Shown in pieces: positions 1 to 10,000 of a stretch of DNA of 64,000 nt (positions within the stretch are counted from its first letter, which is position 1; each line of letters begins with the position of its first letter). The notes under the pieces were generated by a model. The model saw nothing but the letters and a program-made list of their open reading frames with translations. It did no database searches and was not told where the DNA came from. A program made the translations under genes and the position numbers. Where the stretch lies: the NCBI RefSeq assembly GCF_037055325.1, contig NZ_CP146373.1, forward strand, positions 1,178,001 through 1,242,000. The letters are read 5' to 3'. Origin of the DNA: Arachnia propionica. Lineage in GTDB: Bacteria > Actinomycetota > Actinomycetes > Propionibacteriales > Propionibacteriaceae.

Positions 1-286
1 TCAGGGGCAGGTTCAGCACCAGCACCTGCGCCGAGACCGCGTCGCAGATCACCCCCGCACCCGCCCAGGCCGCCGACCACAACTGCGCATCCTCCAGCGG
101 ATCGCGGTAGCTCCCGCCCTCGGTGACGGCCCGACGCAACTCAAGCGACCTGACGCAGGCCCGTCCCAACGGCGTCGAACGGTCCAGGGCGTGCGGGTCC
201 CGGAACAGGGCGGCGGCCAGTTCCGCTAGCAGGCGGGCCGGTCCTGGCAGCCGTGCCCAGGCCAGCAGATAGCCGGGCACGCTCAC
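1..286 (-). CDS. jetD: JetD, type III Wadjet nuclease subunit (partial, runs off window)
   Basis: This is the last gene of the Wadjet operon; only its first 95 codons are inside the window. The likely GTG start overlaps the jetC stop as GTGA. Visible motifs are DPHALD and TPLGR (about residues 30-42), then GVICDAVSAQVLVLNL near residue 80-95. These match my recollection of the DUF3323 region of TIGR02679/DUF2399 proteins. JetD is the topoisomerase-VI-like (Toprim) subunit that cleaves plasmid DNA; that domain would lie beyond the window. An in-frame TGA at 305-307 prevents extension upstream. The motifs therefore sit much closer to the N-terminus than I expect for full-length members, which suggests an N-terminal or internal deletion. 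Family assignment rests on these motifs plus operon position. Confidence 0.75.
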   Translation of the reverse strand, partial: MSVPGYLLAWARLPGPARLLAELAAALFRDPHALDRSTPLGRACVRSLELRRAVTEGGSYRDPLEDAQLWSAAWAGAGVICDAVSAQVLVLNLPL

Positions 287-3200
287 AGCAGTTGGTCCTG
301 CCTCTCAGGCGCCCCGAGCGCCGGGGTTTCAATGGTCTCCAGCTGGCCGCCCGCCCACAGTTCCAGCACCAGATCGGCCCCGGGCATGGGGGCCGGTGCT
401 CTGACCACCTGGTAGATGGCTGCGACGGGAACGGCGGCGACGTTGACGATCCTCCCCGGTCCGACCAGCAGCACGTCGAGGTCGAACTCCCTGAACAACT
501 TCATCACGGTGGCGCGGTTGGCAGCGTCGAGTCCGTCGAAGGCCTCGTCCAGCCACAGCGGCCGAGGCCCGGACGGCACCTCCTCGTACATCGCAGCGAG
601 AGTGGCCACGAGCGGCATCATCAACATCACAACCCGCGCCCCGCCGGAAAGTTCCGCATAACCCCGGCTGGTCAGCGGGCCCCACCTCCCGGAACCTCGA
701 CGATGTTCCAGGTGGATGTCGTACCAGCTCCGGTAGTCCAGCCGCTCCGCCAGGCCACTTCGCCAGTCAGCCAGCCCCGCCCCCTGGGCCTCCCGTTTGA
801 CCTCGTCGACCCGGGCCCTGAGGAACTCCCTGACACGCTCCTCCACCTCGGGATTGCCCCAGCTGGAACCTCCGACGCCCTCCAGCACCTGCCGGGTGGC
901 GGCATCCTTCGGTTCGAGGACAATTCTGAGGGCGGTGCGGTCGGTGCGGGTGGCGTGTGCCTCCAATACCTTGTTGATGCGCCCGACGAGGGCCTGGGTG
1001 GCGCCTATTCGGTCCCGCAGGTGATCCATAAAGGTGGAACCGAGCAGCTGCCCGAGCGTGTCCTGCACCCGCTGGTCATAGTTCAGGGCCAGTTCCTCCT
1101 GAATGGCCCGCAGCCTCACGAGGGCCTCCGTGAGGGGCTGTCCGGTACCGTGTACATCGACCACAACAGTGACCCTCGGCAGGTCGTCGACCTCGTCGAT
1201 GCGAAGACTGCGCCCACCCATCTCGAGTTCCCCGCGAGCCTCGCTGGCGCCGGTGTGTAGCCTCCGCCAGGCGTTCTGAACCGCCTGGTCGGCATGGTCC
1301 GGGTCCTCACTCCAGTTGCGGACAATGACCTGCTGGCTGACGAACCGAACCTGAGCCCGCATCTGCACAATCGCCGTCGAATCCGGTTCGGGCAGCTCCA
1401 GGCCGAGTTCCTCCGCCAGACCGGCATCAACGAGTCGCCGGAACCAGGCAAAGGCCCGATCACGTTCAGCAGTGACCGTCCCCCGTTCCCGCTCGGCCGC
1501 CGCCAGGGCCTCCTCGGCCTTGCCCACCCGGGCGGCCAGCTGGAGCAGTTCCCGCCCCAGCCCAGCGGCCTGCGAGGCAACCTCGGCAGCCCGAACCTGC
1601 AGCATCTCCAGTTCCCGGACGATCTCCTGATCGTCGAATCCGATGGCCTTCTCGAGGGCCAGCACCCTGGACGTGGCCGATCTCAGTCGTTCCTCGGCAG
1701 CACGCGCCTCGGCACCAGCCTCGTCCCGGTATCTCTCCCCCTCCGCCGCCGCGGCGACCGCTGTCTGCCATACATCTCGAGCCAGCACTTCCCGTTCCCG
1801 GGCGTGACGCAGGACCCCCAGCGCGTTCTCGATCCGACGCAGGGCATCCTGCACCTCCATCAGTTCGACTTCCCGAACCGGCAGGTGGTGTTGTGCGGCG
1901 AAAGTCAACAGATTCGCCCGCCTGGCGTCCGCCTCCGCCCGCAGCCCTCGGGCTCGGGCTTCGTGCTGCCCCGCCATTTCCTCGGCGGCGACCGCCAGGG
2001 TTTCAGCGGTTGCAGCGTCCCGGAGCAGTCCGAAGAGTTCCCGGTCGTCGGGGGCCGATGCCATCGCCCTGTGCAGGGAGGCCAGCTCAGCAGCCGCCCA
2101 ACTGGCCTCGGCCTCACGGCCCGTCGCCTCGGTGAGGGCCTCCTCCCGGGCGCGGGTCAACTCGGCCCTGCGCCTGGCCCGGCCGGCCTCCCGGGCCTCC
2201 TCCCCCAGGTACTCGGCGTTGCCATTGGGGCAGCTGGCACGCCCCGTCATGGAACCGTTACACCAGCGCCCATCGAGAGCAATCGCGAGCCCGCTTCCCG
2301 GCAGCTCCTCTCCCGAATCGACCAGATGGACACCCGCCAGCAGCGCCTCGACCTGCTCGTTCCATGGGCCGGGAACGGCCCCCAGCACCTCCCCAATGCC
2401 TCGTTCGACAGGTTCCCCGGCGACAGCCAGGACATCATCGGCGACGACCCCCTCATCGCTCACCCAGGCATCCAACAACCCTGACGCAGCGAGCGCAGCC
2501 TCGACGGCGGCCAATTCATGTCCCGGAAGGCCCTCACGCGGGTTCACAAGCCGCCAGAGGGGTGCTCCGCCGTCGGGGCGCACACGCCGTGTCCACAGCG
2601 CAGGCGGCTGCGGTTCCGCAACCCCGGCCTGCCCCAATCCCCCGATGCGCTCGTCCAGTTCACCGATGCGTTGCCTGGCAAGCCGGCCCTGCATCTCGGA
2701 GTCCTGCAACCTCGCCTGGACCGGGGCGCACGCGGGTTCGAACCATTCCTCCCTGATGCGTTCCCTGAGCGGTCGCTGCGGGGTCCTGCCGTCGGGAAGG
2801 GCAGCCTGCCAGGCCTCGACATCTGCGTCGCCTCCGAGCTCCTCCGCCCAGATGTCGAGCCCTGCCGCCAGCGAATCGCGTTCCCGCTCGGCGGCCTCCC
2901 ACGCGGTGTCGCGCCGTTCCTCAGCCTCGATGCTTCGTTGTCGGGTCTCCGCTGCGACGTCCTCCGCGCGGCTGGCCTCCTGATCGGCCAGGACCGCCTC
3001 TCCCAGGAGCTGCTGGACGCGCTTCACGTCGCGCTGTCTGTCGCTCACCCGCTGCTCCGTCAGCACCGGATCGAAGTCGACGACATCCACCCCCGCTTCT
3101 CGCGCTGCGTAGCGGACATCGGCGAGACGCTGCGAGGCCTCCCGGCGCCGGATTTCGAGAGCGGCCTCTGCGGATTCCCGAGCATCCCCCGACCGGCGTG

Positions 3201-4389
3201 CCGACGCATCAGCTGCCTCGGCACGCCGATTGGCCTCCGCGGATACCCGTCCCATCATCTCCGCGACGGCGCGGGCGTGCGTCAGACGGGTCAGCCTTCC
3301 CTGCGCGTCCTGGTAGCGGCTGGAGGCCCGCAGCTCCTCGGCCGCCACCCGGGCACCCTCACCTGCAAGTTCCAGGGAGCGGCGTTCCTCCTCCACCACG
3401 GCCCGTCGTGCCTTCGCCTCCCCGAGTTCCCGGCGCGCATCCCGTTCCCTGCGGGTGACGTCATCGAAGGCGGTGATCGCGAATCTGCTCCTGTCCGCGG
3501 CCCTCCGCAGCACCGCCCGCACCCAGGGCCGCCAGGAGCTCACAGTGAACCCCTCCACCACATCGACGGCCTCCGCCGCACGATCCAGGTCGGCACGAAT
3601 CTCGTCCAGCTGATCCCAGCCATCAGCGAGCTGATTGATCTCGGAGCGATCGAGCTCTGGTAGGGCGTCGTGCAGACGATCGCTGATGAAGCGCACCTGG
3701 AGCTGCTCACCCAGTTTCGGGGTGCGGGTGACCCGCAGCAGCCTTCCCACCGCCTCCAGTTTTTCGGCGGTGCTGCCCAGCAGCTGGGAGGCCACTTCGC
3801 GGCGGTACGCTGCTGCGCTCTGATGCCTGGTGAATCCCTCGGCGGTCACCTCCTTAGGTAGCACCACGCGGCGGGCAACCAGCAGGTCGCAGCCCCCACG
3901 CACCCGTGCCCCACCGGAGAGGGTGCACCAGTGGAGGCGCATGTCAGCGGCAGCGCTACGGGCCTCCGCGAACAGCAACGTGGTGAAAAACTCCTCGCCC
4001 TGTTCGGTGCGGCGCCCGTACTCCACCCACAGCCAGCCGTGGTGGGTAGAAGCGGTGGCCTCGCGGCGATCGGCATCACGTCCGCTGGGTTCGACGTAGT
4101 AGCGGAACGTCTTCCCGGAACGACCCAGCGTGTCGATGTTGCTGGATGCGACATCCGCGAGCCAAGGGATGAGGGTCGTCAGCGCCATCAGTGACGACTT
4201 GCCGGTCTCGTTGCTGCCCATGAGCTGCACCCAGCCGTCCGCGTACCAGTACTCGGTGGTCTCGAACTCCCACAGGTTCACCACGCCCGCGCGCAGCGCC
4301 TGCCAGCGATCGGCCCTGACGGGGCTGGGTAGTTGACCCGCGACCATGGCGTCGCGCCACGACTTCAGGTGCTCGTCGTCAAACATCAC
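283..4389 (-). CDS. jetC: JetC, SMC-like ATPase of type III Wadjet (TIGR02680 family)
   Basis: A large SMC/SbcC/MukB-like ATPase of 1368 residues. The Walker A motif GSNETGKSS lies at about residues 58-66. A very long, Arg/Glu/Ala-rich helical region (about 290-1100) should form the coiled coil, interrupted by a globular hinge-like part near residues 560-700. The ABC signature LSGGARVVM is near residue 1246 and the Walker B/D-loop LWLDEAFDGLD near residue 1280. In Wadjet, the JetABC motor recognises and loop-extrudes circular plasmid DNA and JetD cuts it. The start overlaps the jetB stop as ATGA, and the stop overlaps the jetD start. All ATPase motifs look intact, so the motor should be functional. 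Strong family match; the function is known from other Wadjet systems. Confidence 0.92.
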   Translation of the reverse strand: MMFDDEHLKSWRDAMVAGQLPSPVRADRWQALRAGVVNLWEFETTEYWYADGWVQLMGSNETGKSSLMALTTLIPWLADVASSNIDTLGRSGKTFRYYVEPSGRDADRREATASTHHGWLWVEYGRRTEQGEEFFTTLLFAEARSAAADMRLHWCTLSGGARVRGGCDLLVARRVVLPKEVTAEGFTRHQSAAAYRREVASQLLGSTAEKLEAVGRLLRVTRTPKLGEQLQVRFISDRLHDALPELDRSEINQLADGWDQLDEIRADLDRAAEAVDVVEGFTVSSWRPWVRAVLRRAADRSRFAITAFDDVTRRERDARRELGEAKARRAVVEEERRSLELAGEGARVAAEELRASSRYQDAQGRLTRLTHARAVAEMMGRVSAEANRRAEAADASARRSGDARESAEAALEIRRREASQRLADVRYAAREAGVDVVDFDPVLTEQRVSDRQRDVKRVQQLLGEAVLADQEASRAEDVAAETRQRSIEAEERRDTAWEAAERERDSLAAGLDIWAEELGGDADVEAWQAALPDGRTPQRPLRERIREEWFEPACAPVQARLQDSEMQGRLARQRIGELDERIGGLGQAGVAEPQPPALWTRRVRPDGGAPLWRLVNPREGLPGHELAAVEAALAASGLLDAWVSDEGVVADDVLAVAGEPVERGIGEVLGAVPGPWNEQVEALLAGVHLVDSGEELPGSGLAIALDGRWCNGSMTGRASCPNGNAEYLGEEAREAGRARRRAELTRAREEALTEATGREAEASWAAAELASLHRAMASAPDDRELFGLLRDAATAETLAVAAEEMAGQHEARARGLRAEADARRANLLTFAAQHHLPVREVELMEVQDALRRIENALGVLRHAREREVLARDVWQTAVAAAAEGERYRDEAGAEARAAEERLRSATSRVLALEKAIGFDDQEIVRELEMLQVRAAEVASQAAGLGRELLQLAARVGKAEEALAAAERERGTVTAERDRAFAWFRRLVDAGLAEELGLELPEPDSTAIVQMRAQVRFVSQQVIVRNWSEDPDHADQAVQNAWRRLHTGASEARGELEMGGRSLRIDEVDDLPRVTVVVDVHGTGQPLTEALVRLRAIQEELALNYDQRVQDTLGQLLGSTFMDHLRDRIGATQALVGRINKVLEAHATRTDRTALRIVLEPKDAATRQVLEGVGGSSWGNPEVEERVREFLRARVDEVKREAQGAGLADWRSGLAERLDYRSWYDIHLEHRRGSGRWGPLTSRGYAELSGGARVVMLMMPLVATLAAMYEEVPSGPRPLWLDEAFDGLDAANRATVMKLFREFDLDVLLVGPGRIVNVAAVPVAAIYQVVRAPAPMPGADLVLELWAGGQLETIETPALGAPERQDQLL

Positions 4390-5501
4390 TCCTCCTCGCC
4401 CGAGGTCAGTTCAGCGTCGCGGTACCGTCCCACGGCCGGGGTGAGGATCCAGTCCCCGCCCTCCACCTTGAGCAGGCCGAGTTCGCTCAGCCGCCCGGCC
4501 ACTGCGTCGCGGATCACCGTGGGGGATTCCCTCAGGGCCACCGTGAGTTGTTTCTCCTTGCCGCGGTGGATGTCGACCGCGGCGGCCAGCACCCGGTCGG
4601 CAGAAACCCGATGGAACCCTGTCGCCCCCGGGCACAGCGCATCGATCATGGCCAGTGCCACCCAGTCCAGGGTGGTGGCGTCGGGGAAACCGCACACCAG
4701 CCCCTCGGGTAGTTCCCGAGAGGCCGGCATCACCAGTATGAGGGCGTCGCTGCGCACCTCGACCCGACCACCTGTCAGCTCTTCGGCCCGCTCCACCACA
4801 CGGCTGCGCTGCCGGTTCAGGTAGTCGCGGTGGGATTCGGACAGCTCCTCCGGGTAGAGGGCCTGACACTCCACCAACATCCGCAGCAGTTCCTGCTCCC
4901 GAACATCCTGGCTACTGTCGATCCTGCGGGCCAAGGCCAGGTCGACATCATCGGTATCCACCAACAGCATCAGGGCGTCCCGGTGCAACAGATAGCCCGC
5001 ACCGATCCCGGACCCGGTGCGTTCCCAGTCGTTCTGCAGCGTCCCGGAGGTGCGCTCCTCGAGCACCCCGTGGGTGGTGAGCATGCGAACGGCGGCGAGT
5101 AGCCGCTGACGGTCTGAGCGACGATTCGGGTCGTAGGGCCAACCATCGTTGATCTGTGCTAGCCGTGCCACGTCATCGGAGAGTTCCTGAAGGGTCAGCG
5201 AATCCCCGGTGCTGGCCTCCAGGCAACTGGCGGCGTACAAGACCAGGACCAGCTGACCACGAGGCGGCGGTGTTGTCGCGGGTAGGGCCACCCGGCCTTC
5301 GATGGATGGCCTGCGCAGCCGGTAGCAGCGGTTGATCCCCACCAGGAGATAACCCACCCGTTTGACCCAGACGCTGAGGGTGGTGGCGTGACGATGCACG
5401 AGCATGTGCAGTTCGGGATGCCGCCACGGTGTGACGAGAGGGTTCGCCATCAAACCGGTGAAAGCGGCCTGAATCTCGGCATGGTCGTTGCCCAGCATCA
5501 C
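4386..5501 (-). CDS. jetB: JetB, type III Wadjet subunit (DUF2398/TIGR02678)
   Basis: A 371-residue protein between jetA and jetC, overlapping both by 4 bp (ATGA), so the operon is translationally coupled. Size, composition and place match the DUF2398/TIGR02678 family, the MukE/kite-like winged-helix accessory subunit of the SMC motor. The C-terminal part (about residues 270-365) reads like a winged-helix domain, with a repeated pattern of short helices ending in AGRLSELGLLKVEGGDWILTP. No catalytic motif is expected. Assignment rests mainly on the fixed order DUF2397-DUF2398-TIGR02680-DUF2399 that defines type III Wadjet, together with recognisable family sequence. Confidence 0.88.
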   Translation of the reverse strand: MMLGNDHAEIQAAFTGLMANPLVTPWRHPELHMLVHRHATTLSVWVKRVGYLLVGINRCYRLRRPSIEGRVALPATTPPPRGQLVLVLYAASCLEASTGDSLTLQELSDDVARLAQINDGWPYDPNRRSDRQRLLAAVRMLTTHGVLEERTSGTLQNDWERTGSGIGAGYLLHRDALMLLVDTDDVDLALARRIDSSQDVREQELLRMLVECQALYPEELSESHRDYLNRQRSRVVERAEELTGGRVEVRSDALILVMPASRELPEGLVCGFPDATTLDWVALAMIDALCPGATGFHRVSADRVLAAAVDIHRGKEKQLTVALRESPTVIRDAVAGRLSELGLLKVEGGDWILTPAVGRYRDAELTSGEEE

Positions 5502-6988
5502 GATGTGAACTCCACCAGGGCGTCTGCCAGCACCAGTCGTCCCTCTTCGGTCCAGCAGACCGCAGACCTGGGAGGGTGAACAGGGGTCAGTGTCATGGTG
5601 AATCTGCCATCAGCAGTGGTGCCCATCCCGTTCGCCTCACGGGCCGAGGCGAGTAGGTCCAGAAAGAGACGACTCTCACCTGCCGTCAGGGCTGCCCAAT
5701 CGCTGAGGCGCGTTCCGGAACGGGAAACCAGGCGATGTTCGGCCTCCTGGAGTTCAGCCTGCTCGTGGGCGGCGGCCGCGCGGGCCAGTTCCCTGGCCTT
5801 AGACCGGTCCGCCACGCGAGGTGCCCTGCCGGACAGGGAACGCCGCCCCTGGGAACGCAGTCGCTTTGAGACAGGCACGGGAGGCGCATCCCACACGCTG
5901 GGAACACCCGGTACCTCCGGGGCCTCCAGGGCCAGGTGGCGGGCGGAATAGAGCCCCGTACCGGTTGCAAAAACCCGCCACGCCGCCGCGTCATCCTCGG
6001 CCCGGGCAACCGCATCAGCCAGCCGAGACAGCTCGGCTGCCCGGGAAACAGTTCCTCCGACCGCGAGCAGCGCCTGGTGTCCTCGAAGAACCGGGGTGAC
6101 GGCATCGCGCATCTGGCGCCGAAGCCGGGTGGCCTGCGGCAGTTCGCCGCTGAACCAGCGTTCCAGGACGGCGACGATGCCCGACAGCTGGTTGGTTGCG
6201 CGGGCTACCGTCTCCGGGTTGATCTCGGCGCCGAGACGCTGCAGGGTCAGGGCCCGCCAGGTGTCGGAGCCGATGTCCTTCAGATCCGGCAAGCAGGCCG
6301 TGATGCGTCCAGACCAGGCATCCACCCCAGCACCCCAGGCATCGACATAGGCGAGGATGGTTTCCAGCAGGCGTGTGATACGGGCCTGATCGGGAATCCC
6401 ACCGAGCGCCGCTGCCATCCGGGACTGCCACTGGTTGGCCTCCCGCGCCATGGCGTCCAGGGTGGTCTCGACCACAGAGAACTCCCGGGATGCGTCGCCG
6501 AGGCGCTCCCCCGCCAGCGCGTCAAGGGCAGCCCGGAGCCGATCAGCCAACACTGCCGGGGCCAACAGCACCGCCGTGGACCCGGCTCCAAGGTCCTCCT
6601 CGATGGCCCTGACAACTTGATTGAGGGCCGCCCCGGCCTCGGTGAGCTGGTAGCGGTAGCGATTCCGAAGGAATTCCTCCTCAGTGGTGGCCCGGTCCTG
6701 CCAGGCCTCGCAGGTCCCCCAGGAGACCAGCGATGCCAAGCGGTCGGAGAGGTTGAGGTCCTCCATCAACTCTGCCGCTGTCTCCTGCGGAAGCCGGGCG
6801 CGGATCAGATCGGCCAGCTCGTCGTGTCCCACCCCGGTCAGTGACACTTCCTGTCGCGCAGCCAACACGTCCACGATGAGCCGGTACTGGCGAGCATGGG
6901 AACCGATGAGATAGCTGGCGGCGCGGATCTCTCCGGGGGTAGCGAACAGGTCCCAGGACGACAGTTCCCCTGATCGCGCTTCGGTCAC
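5498..6988 (-). CDS. jetA: JetA, type III Wadjet subunit (DUF2397/TIGR02677)
   Basis: First gene of the four-gene Wadjet operon, 496 residues, mostly helical. The N-terminus (LFATPGEIRAASYLIGSHARQYRLI) and the following acidic helices are typical of DUF2397/TIGR02677, the kleisin/MukF-like subunit that bridges the JetC heads. It starts with GTG. A -10 hexamer TAGGGT lies exactly 6 nt upstream of the GTG and no Shine-Dalgarno is visible, so the mRNA is probably leaderless. The stop overlaps the jetB start by 4 bp. Family known from Doron-type Wadjet systems; the structural role is inferred from homologues. Confidence 0.88.
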   Translation of the reverse strand: MTEARSGELSSWDLFATPGEIRAASYLIGSHARQYRLIVDVLAARQEVSLTGVGHDELADLIRARLPQETAAELMEDLNLSDRLASLVSWGTCEAWQDRATTEEEFLRNRYRYQLTEAGAALNQVVRAIEEDLGAGSTAVLLAPAVLADRLRAALDALAGERLGDASREFSVVETTLDAMAREANQWQSRMAAALGGIPDQARITRLLETILAYVDAWGAGVDAWSGRITACLPDLKDIGSDTWRALTLQRLGAEINPETVARATNQLSGIVAVLERWFSGELPQATRLRRQMRDAVTPVLRGHQALLAVGGTVSRAAELSRLADAVARAEDDAAAWRVFATGTGLYSARHLALEAPEVPGVPSVWDAPPVPVSKRLRSQGRRSLSGRAPRVADRSKARELARAAAAHEQAELQEAEHRLVSRSGTRLSDWAALTAGESRLFLDLLASAREANGMGTTADGRFTMTLTPVHPPRSAVCWTEEGRLVLADALVEFTS

Positions 6989-6994
6989 GAGCCC

Positions 6995-7000
6995 ACCCTA
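6995..7000 (-). promoter_or_regulatory. -10 element for leaderless jetA transcript
   Basis: On the minus strand TAGGGT is followed by 6 nt and then the jetA GTG, which would place the transcription start on the start codon. The -35 region is weak. The same geometry recurs at several other genes here. Confidence 0.5.
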
Positions 7001-7026
7001 CCCAGCTATCCTCTTAAGGAACGGCA

Positions 7027-7053
7027 ATGGCCCCCGGAGTTCCCGGGGGCCAT
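7027..7053 (-). terminator. Hairpin terminator after first subtilase
   Basis: A perfect 11-bp stem (ATGGCCCCCGG / CCGGGGGCCAT) with a 5-nt loop lies 24 nt beyond the subtilase stop and just before the jetA promoter. There is no T tract, as is common in high-GC actinomycetes. It separates the subtilase transcript from the Wadjet operon. Confidence 0.7.
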
Positions 7054-7076
7054 TATCGTGTGTGCCGGAGGGCGGG

Positions 7077-10000
7077 TCAGCGACCTTCACCCGTCTTCGG
7101 CAGGCCGGGCTTGACCGGCGGCCTGCTGGTCGGCCGGGGCGGTGTACTCGGTTCCGGTGTCGCGGTGCCGGTCGGGGAAACCGTCGGTTCGGTTCCCTTG
7201 CCTACCTCACCTGTGATGGCCTCCGTGACGCCCTGAGCGTTATCGAAGGCAACAGCCATGTATCCCAGCGTTTTCTGGTCGGCATAGGCGGCATCGTTGC
7301 GTTCGAGATTGAAGGTCTCTGAATCGCCCCGGTTGACCGTGAAGAGCTGGCCATCGTTGAAAGGCTTGTTCGTCGGGTCATACTGCGCCCACTGCTCGAT
7401 GGTATCCGCGGTCGCTGTGTCCCTGATGTCGAAGGCATTGGCGGTGTAGCTGAACTTGCCCGTGATACCGACCTGACTGGCGGCGACCTTCAGCACCACG
7501 GTGCTGGAATCCGTCGGGGAAAGGGTCACCGAACCAGTGGGATAGACCTTTCCGTCGGAGAGATCCTCCACGAACACCTCGGCGACCCCACTGAAGAGCC
7601 GCTGCGTCTGGGCATAGCCGGAGTCCTTGCTGATGACTCGGTACTCGGCCTTACCGTCATTGTCGTTGTCGATGTCGACGCTGTATGTGACCTGAGCCGG
7701 GTTGGAGAATCGGGAGCTGGAGTTCAGCGCAAAATTCACGGTTCTGTTCGAGTCGTCACCGTAACTGGCCACTCCGACACTCGCCAGATCCTGACCGCTG
7801 TCGACCGCATCCGGGATGTCGGCCGGATCGCTCAGTCCCCACGTGTAGAGCGTGGCGTAGGCATCGAGCACACCACCCTCGTTGCTGAAAGTGACGTCAG
7901 TGCCCTTGGCCGTGACCGTGTTGGTCGCCTTCACGTTGGACAGGGAACGGGGAACCAGCAGGTATGGCATGGTCAGGGTCTTGCCGTTGGAACCGGCGAA
8001 CTTCAGGTTCCCGGAGGCCTCGTAGAACCATGGCGAGTTCGGGCTGTTGACGCCGTTGGGCACATCGGAGGCCGACATGGTGATCGTGACGTCAACATCC
8101 ACGCTGCCTCCCGCAGGAACCGTGACCTGTTCCTGACTGAAGGAAATGCTGGCCTTCTTCGATTTCTCGGCCGGCTGCGAGCTGGCAGTGATCCGCTCCG
8201 CCTCGGCACCCTTGTTGACGAGGGTGACCTTACGGGTTGCCTCGAAGGTGGTGGTCGATTCCGCGTACCCAAAGCTGAGCCCTGCCTCACGCACCGTGGT
8301 ACCGTCGATATCCGAGGAGTCACCGTAGGCGACGACAGATGTGCCGACCACCTCGGCGGGATCGATCAGGCCACCCGCAAGAGTGGGATCGTATCCACCG
8401 ACCTTCTCAGGGTCGGCTGTGTTGACCAGCGACGCCGCGATTTCCTGGGCGTCCCAGTCCGGATGGGCCTGGACTGCCAGAGCCGCGACACCGGCGACAT
8501 GCGGAGCAGCCATGGACGTTCCCGATTCGATGCGACCGAGGTTTCCGGAACCGACATCCGCCGACAGGACCGAGAAACCCGGGGCGGTCACGTTCGGGCG
8601 CACGGCCGAGTCCCCACTGCGCGGGCCCGCGGAGCTGAACTTGGCAAGCTCGCCGTGGTTCTCGTTGGGGATGTTATTGGCGTTCAGCGTGACCTGCTCG
8701 CCGTCCGCAGCAATGATGGCCTCGCCGTCGGAGGACCTTACCCCGAGCAGCAGACCGGTGTCCCTCTTCAGGTCTTCGTCCACGGGATTGTCGGCGATCG
8801 CACCAACGTAGGGTGGGAGGTCATCGCTATCGTTGATCATGATGACTCCTGCCAGCCCCCAGTGCCGGGCATTCACGGCCTTCCGCAGGTCACCGCAGTC
8901 ACCGCTTCTGGTGACCACGATCGATCCTTGTGGAACGCTGGCGTACTCGTTGAGGTCGCAGCCTGTCGAGAGCTCATCGCCGGTTCTGAGGACATGGAGT
9001 CTCGCGCTCTGGGGAATTTCGGCGGCGTTGACATCGATGGCCTGGATGGTCCTGCCATCAACGGTGAACTGCGCACCCGGATGGTTCTCCAGGGCGTCGC
9101 TGGCAGCAACGGAGACTACCCCGGCACCGGTTCCTGGCGACCCGGTCAGATATGGCCGGGAACCGTCGTTGCCAGAGGCCGCGACCACCACAGTCCCCGC
9201 GGCCACGGCATTGGAGACGGCGACGGCATCGGGGTCAGTGACCCTGCCGAAAGCTGTGCCCAACGACAGGTTGATGACATCCATGTGGTTCTTGACGGCC
9301 CAGTCGACGGCATCGACTGCGAGATTGGTCGATCCCTCGCACCCGAAGATCTTCAATGCGTACAGATCGGCCTCGGGAGCCACACCGGGGCCGACCCGGA
9401 ATTTGTTGTTGTAGGTGGTGGAGTCATAGGGACCCTTGTAGATGTCGCCATCAGCGGTCACACCCGCCCCGGCGGCGGTGGCCGCCACATGTGTCCCGTG
9501 GCCGAACTTCTCGCAGTCGACGGGGTTGTTGTCCGGCTGTGGGGTGTTCTGCCCGGTGTAGAGGTCGCCGGCGAAGTCATACCCACCTTTGACGCGTGAA
9601 CCGTAATAGGGAGTCGGATCCGTGGCCGCGGTGGCCGCATTGAAGGCGTCCGGGGTGCCCTTCCCACCGAAGGTGGCGTGGGTGTAGTCAATCCCACTGT
9701 CGATGATGGCAATCTTGACGCCTTTGCCCGTGTAGCCGGTTCCACCAGCTCCCTGCCAGGCGTTCGGGGACCCGATATAAGGAACGCCTGTGGTGTTGCT
9801 GCGTGCATGCACGGGAATGGTCTGCACGCTCTTGACCCCGTCGATGCCCTCGACGTCGGCCAGCTGAGCGCTATCTATCGTCACTCGCAGGCCGTTGTAG
9901 GCGGACTGCAGGCGGTTTTCAACCGCGCCTCCTAAGGAGGTCACCTGCGCGGCCACTTTGTCCTGGGAGTTGGAGAGTTTTTCCTGTATCTGCTTCTCTT

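Noticed and set aside
253-1260. A 335-codon plus-strand ORF
   Set aside because: Antisense to jetC, which carries the intact ABC signature and Walker B in this stretch.
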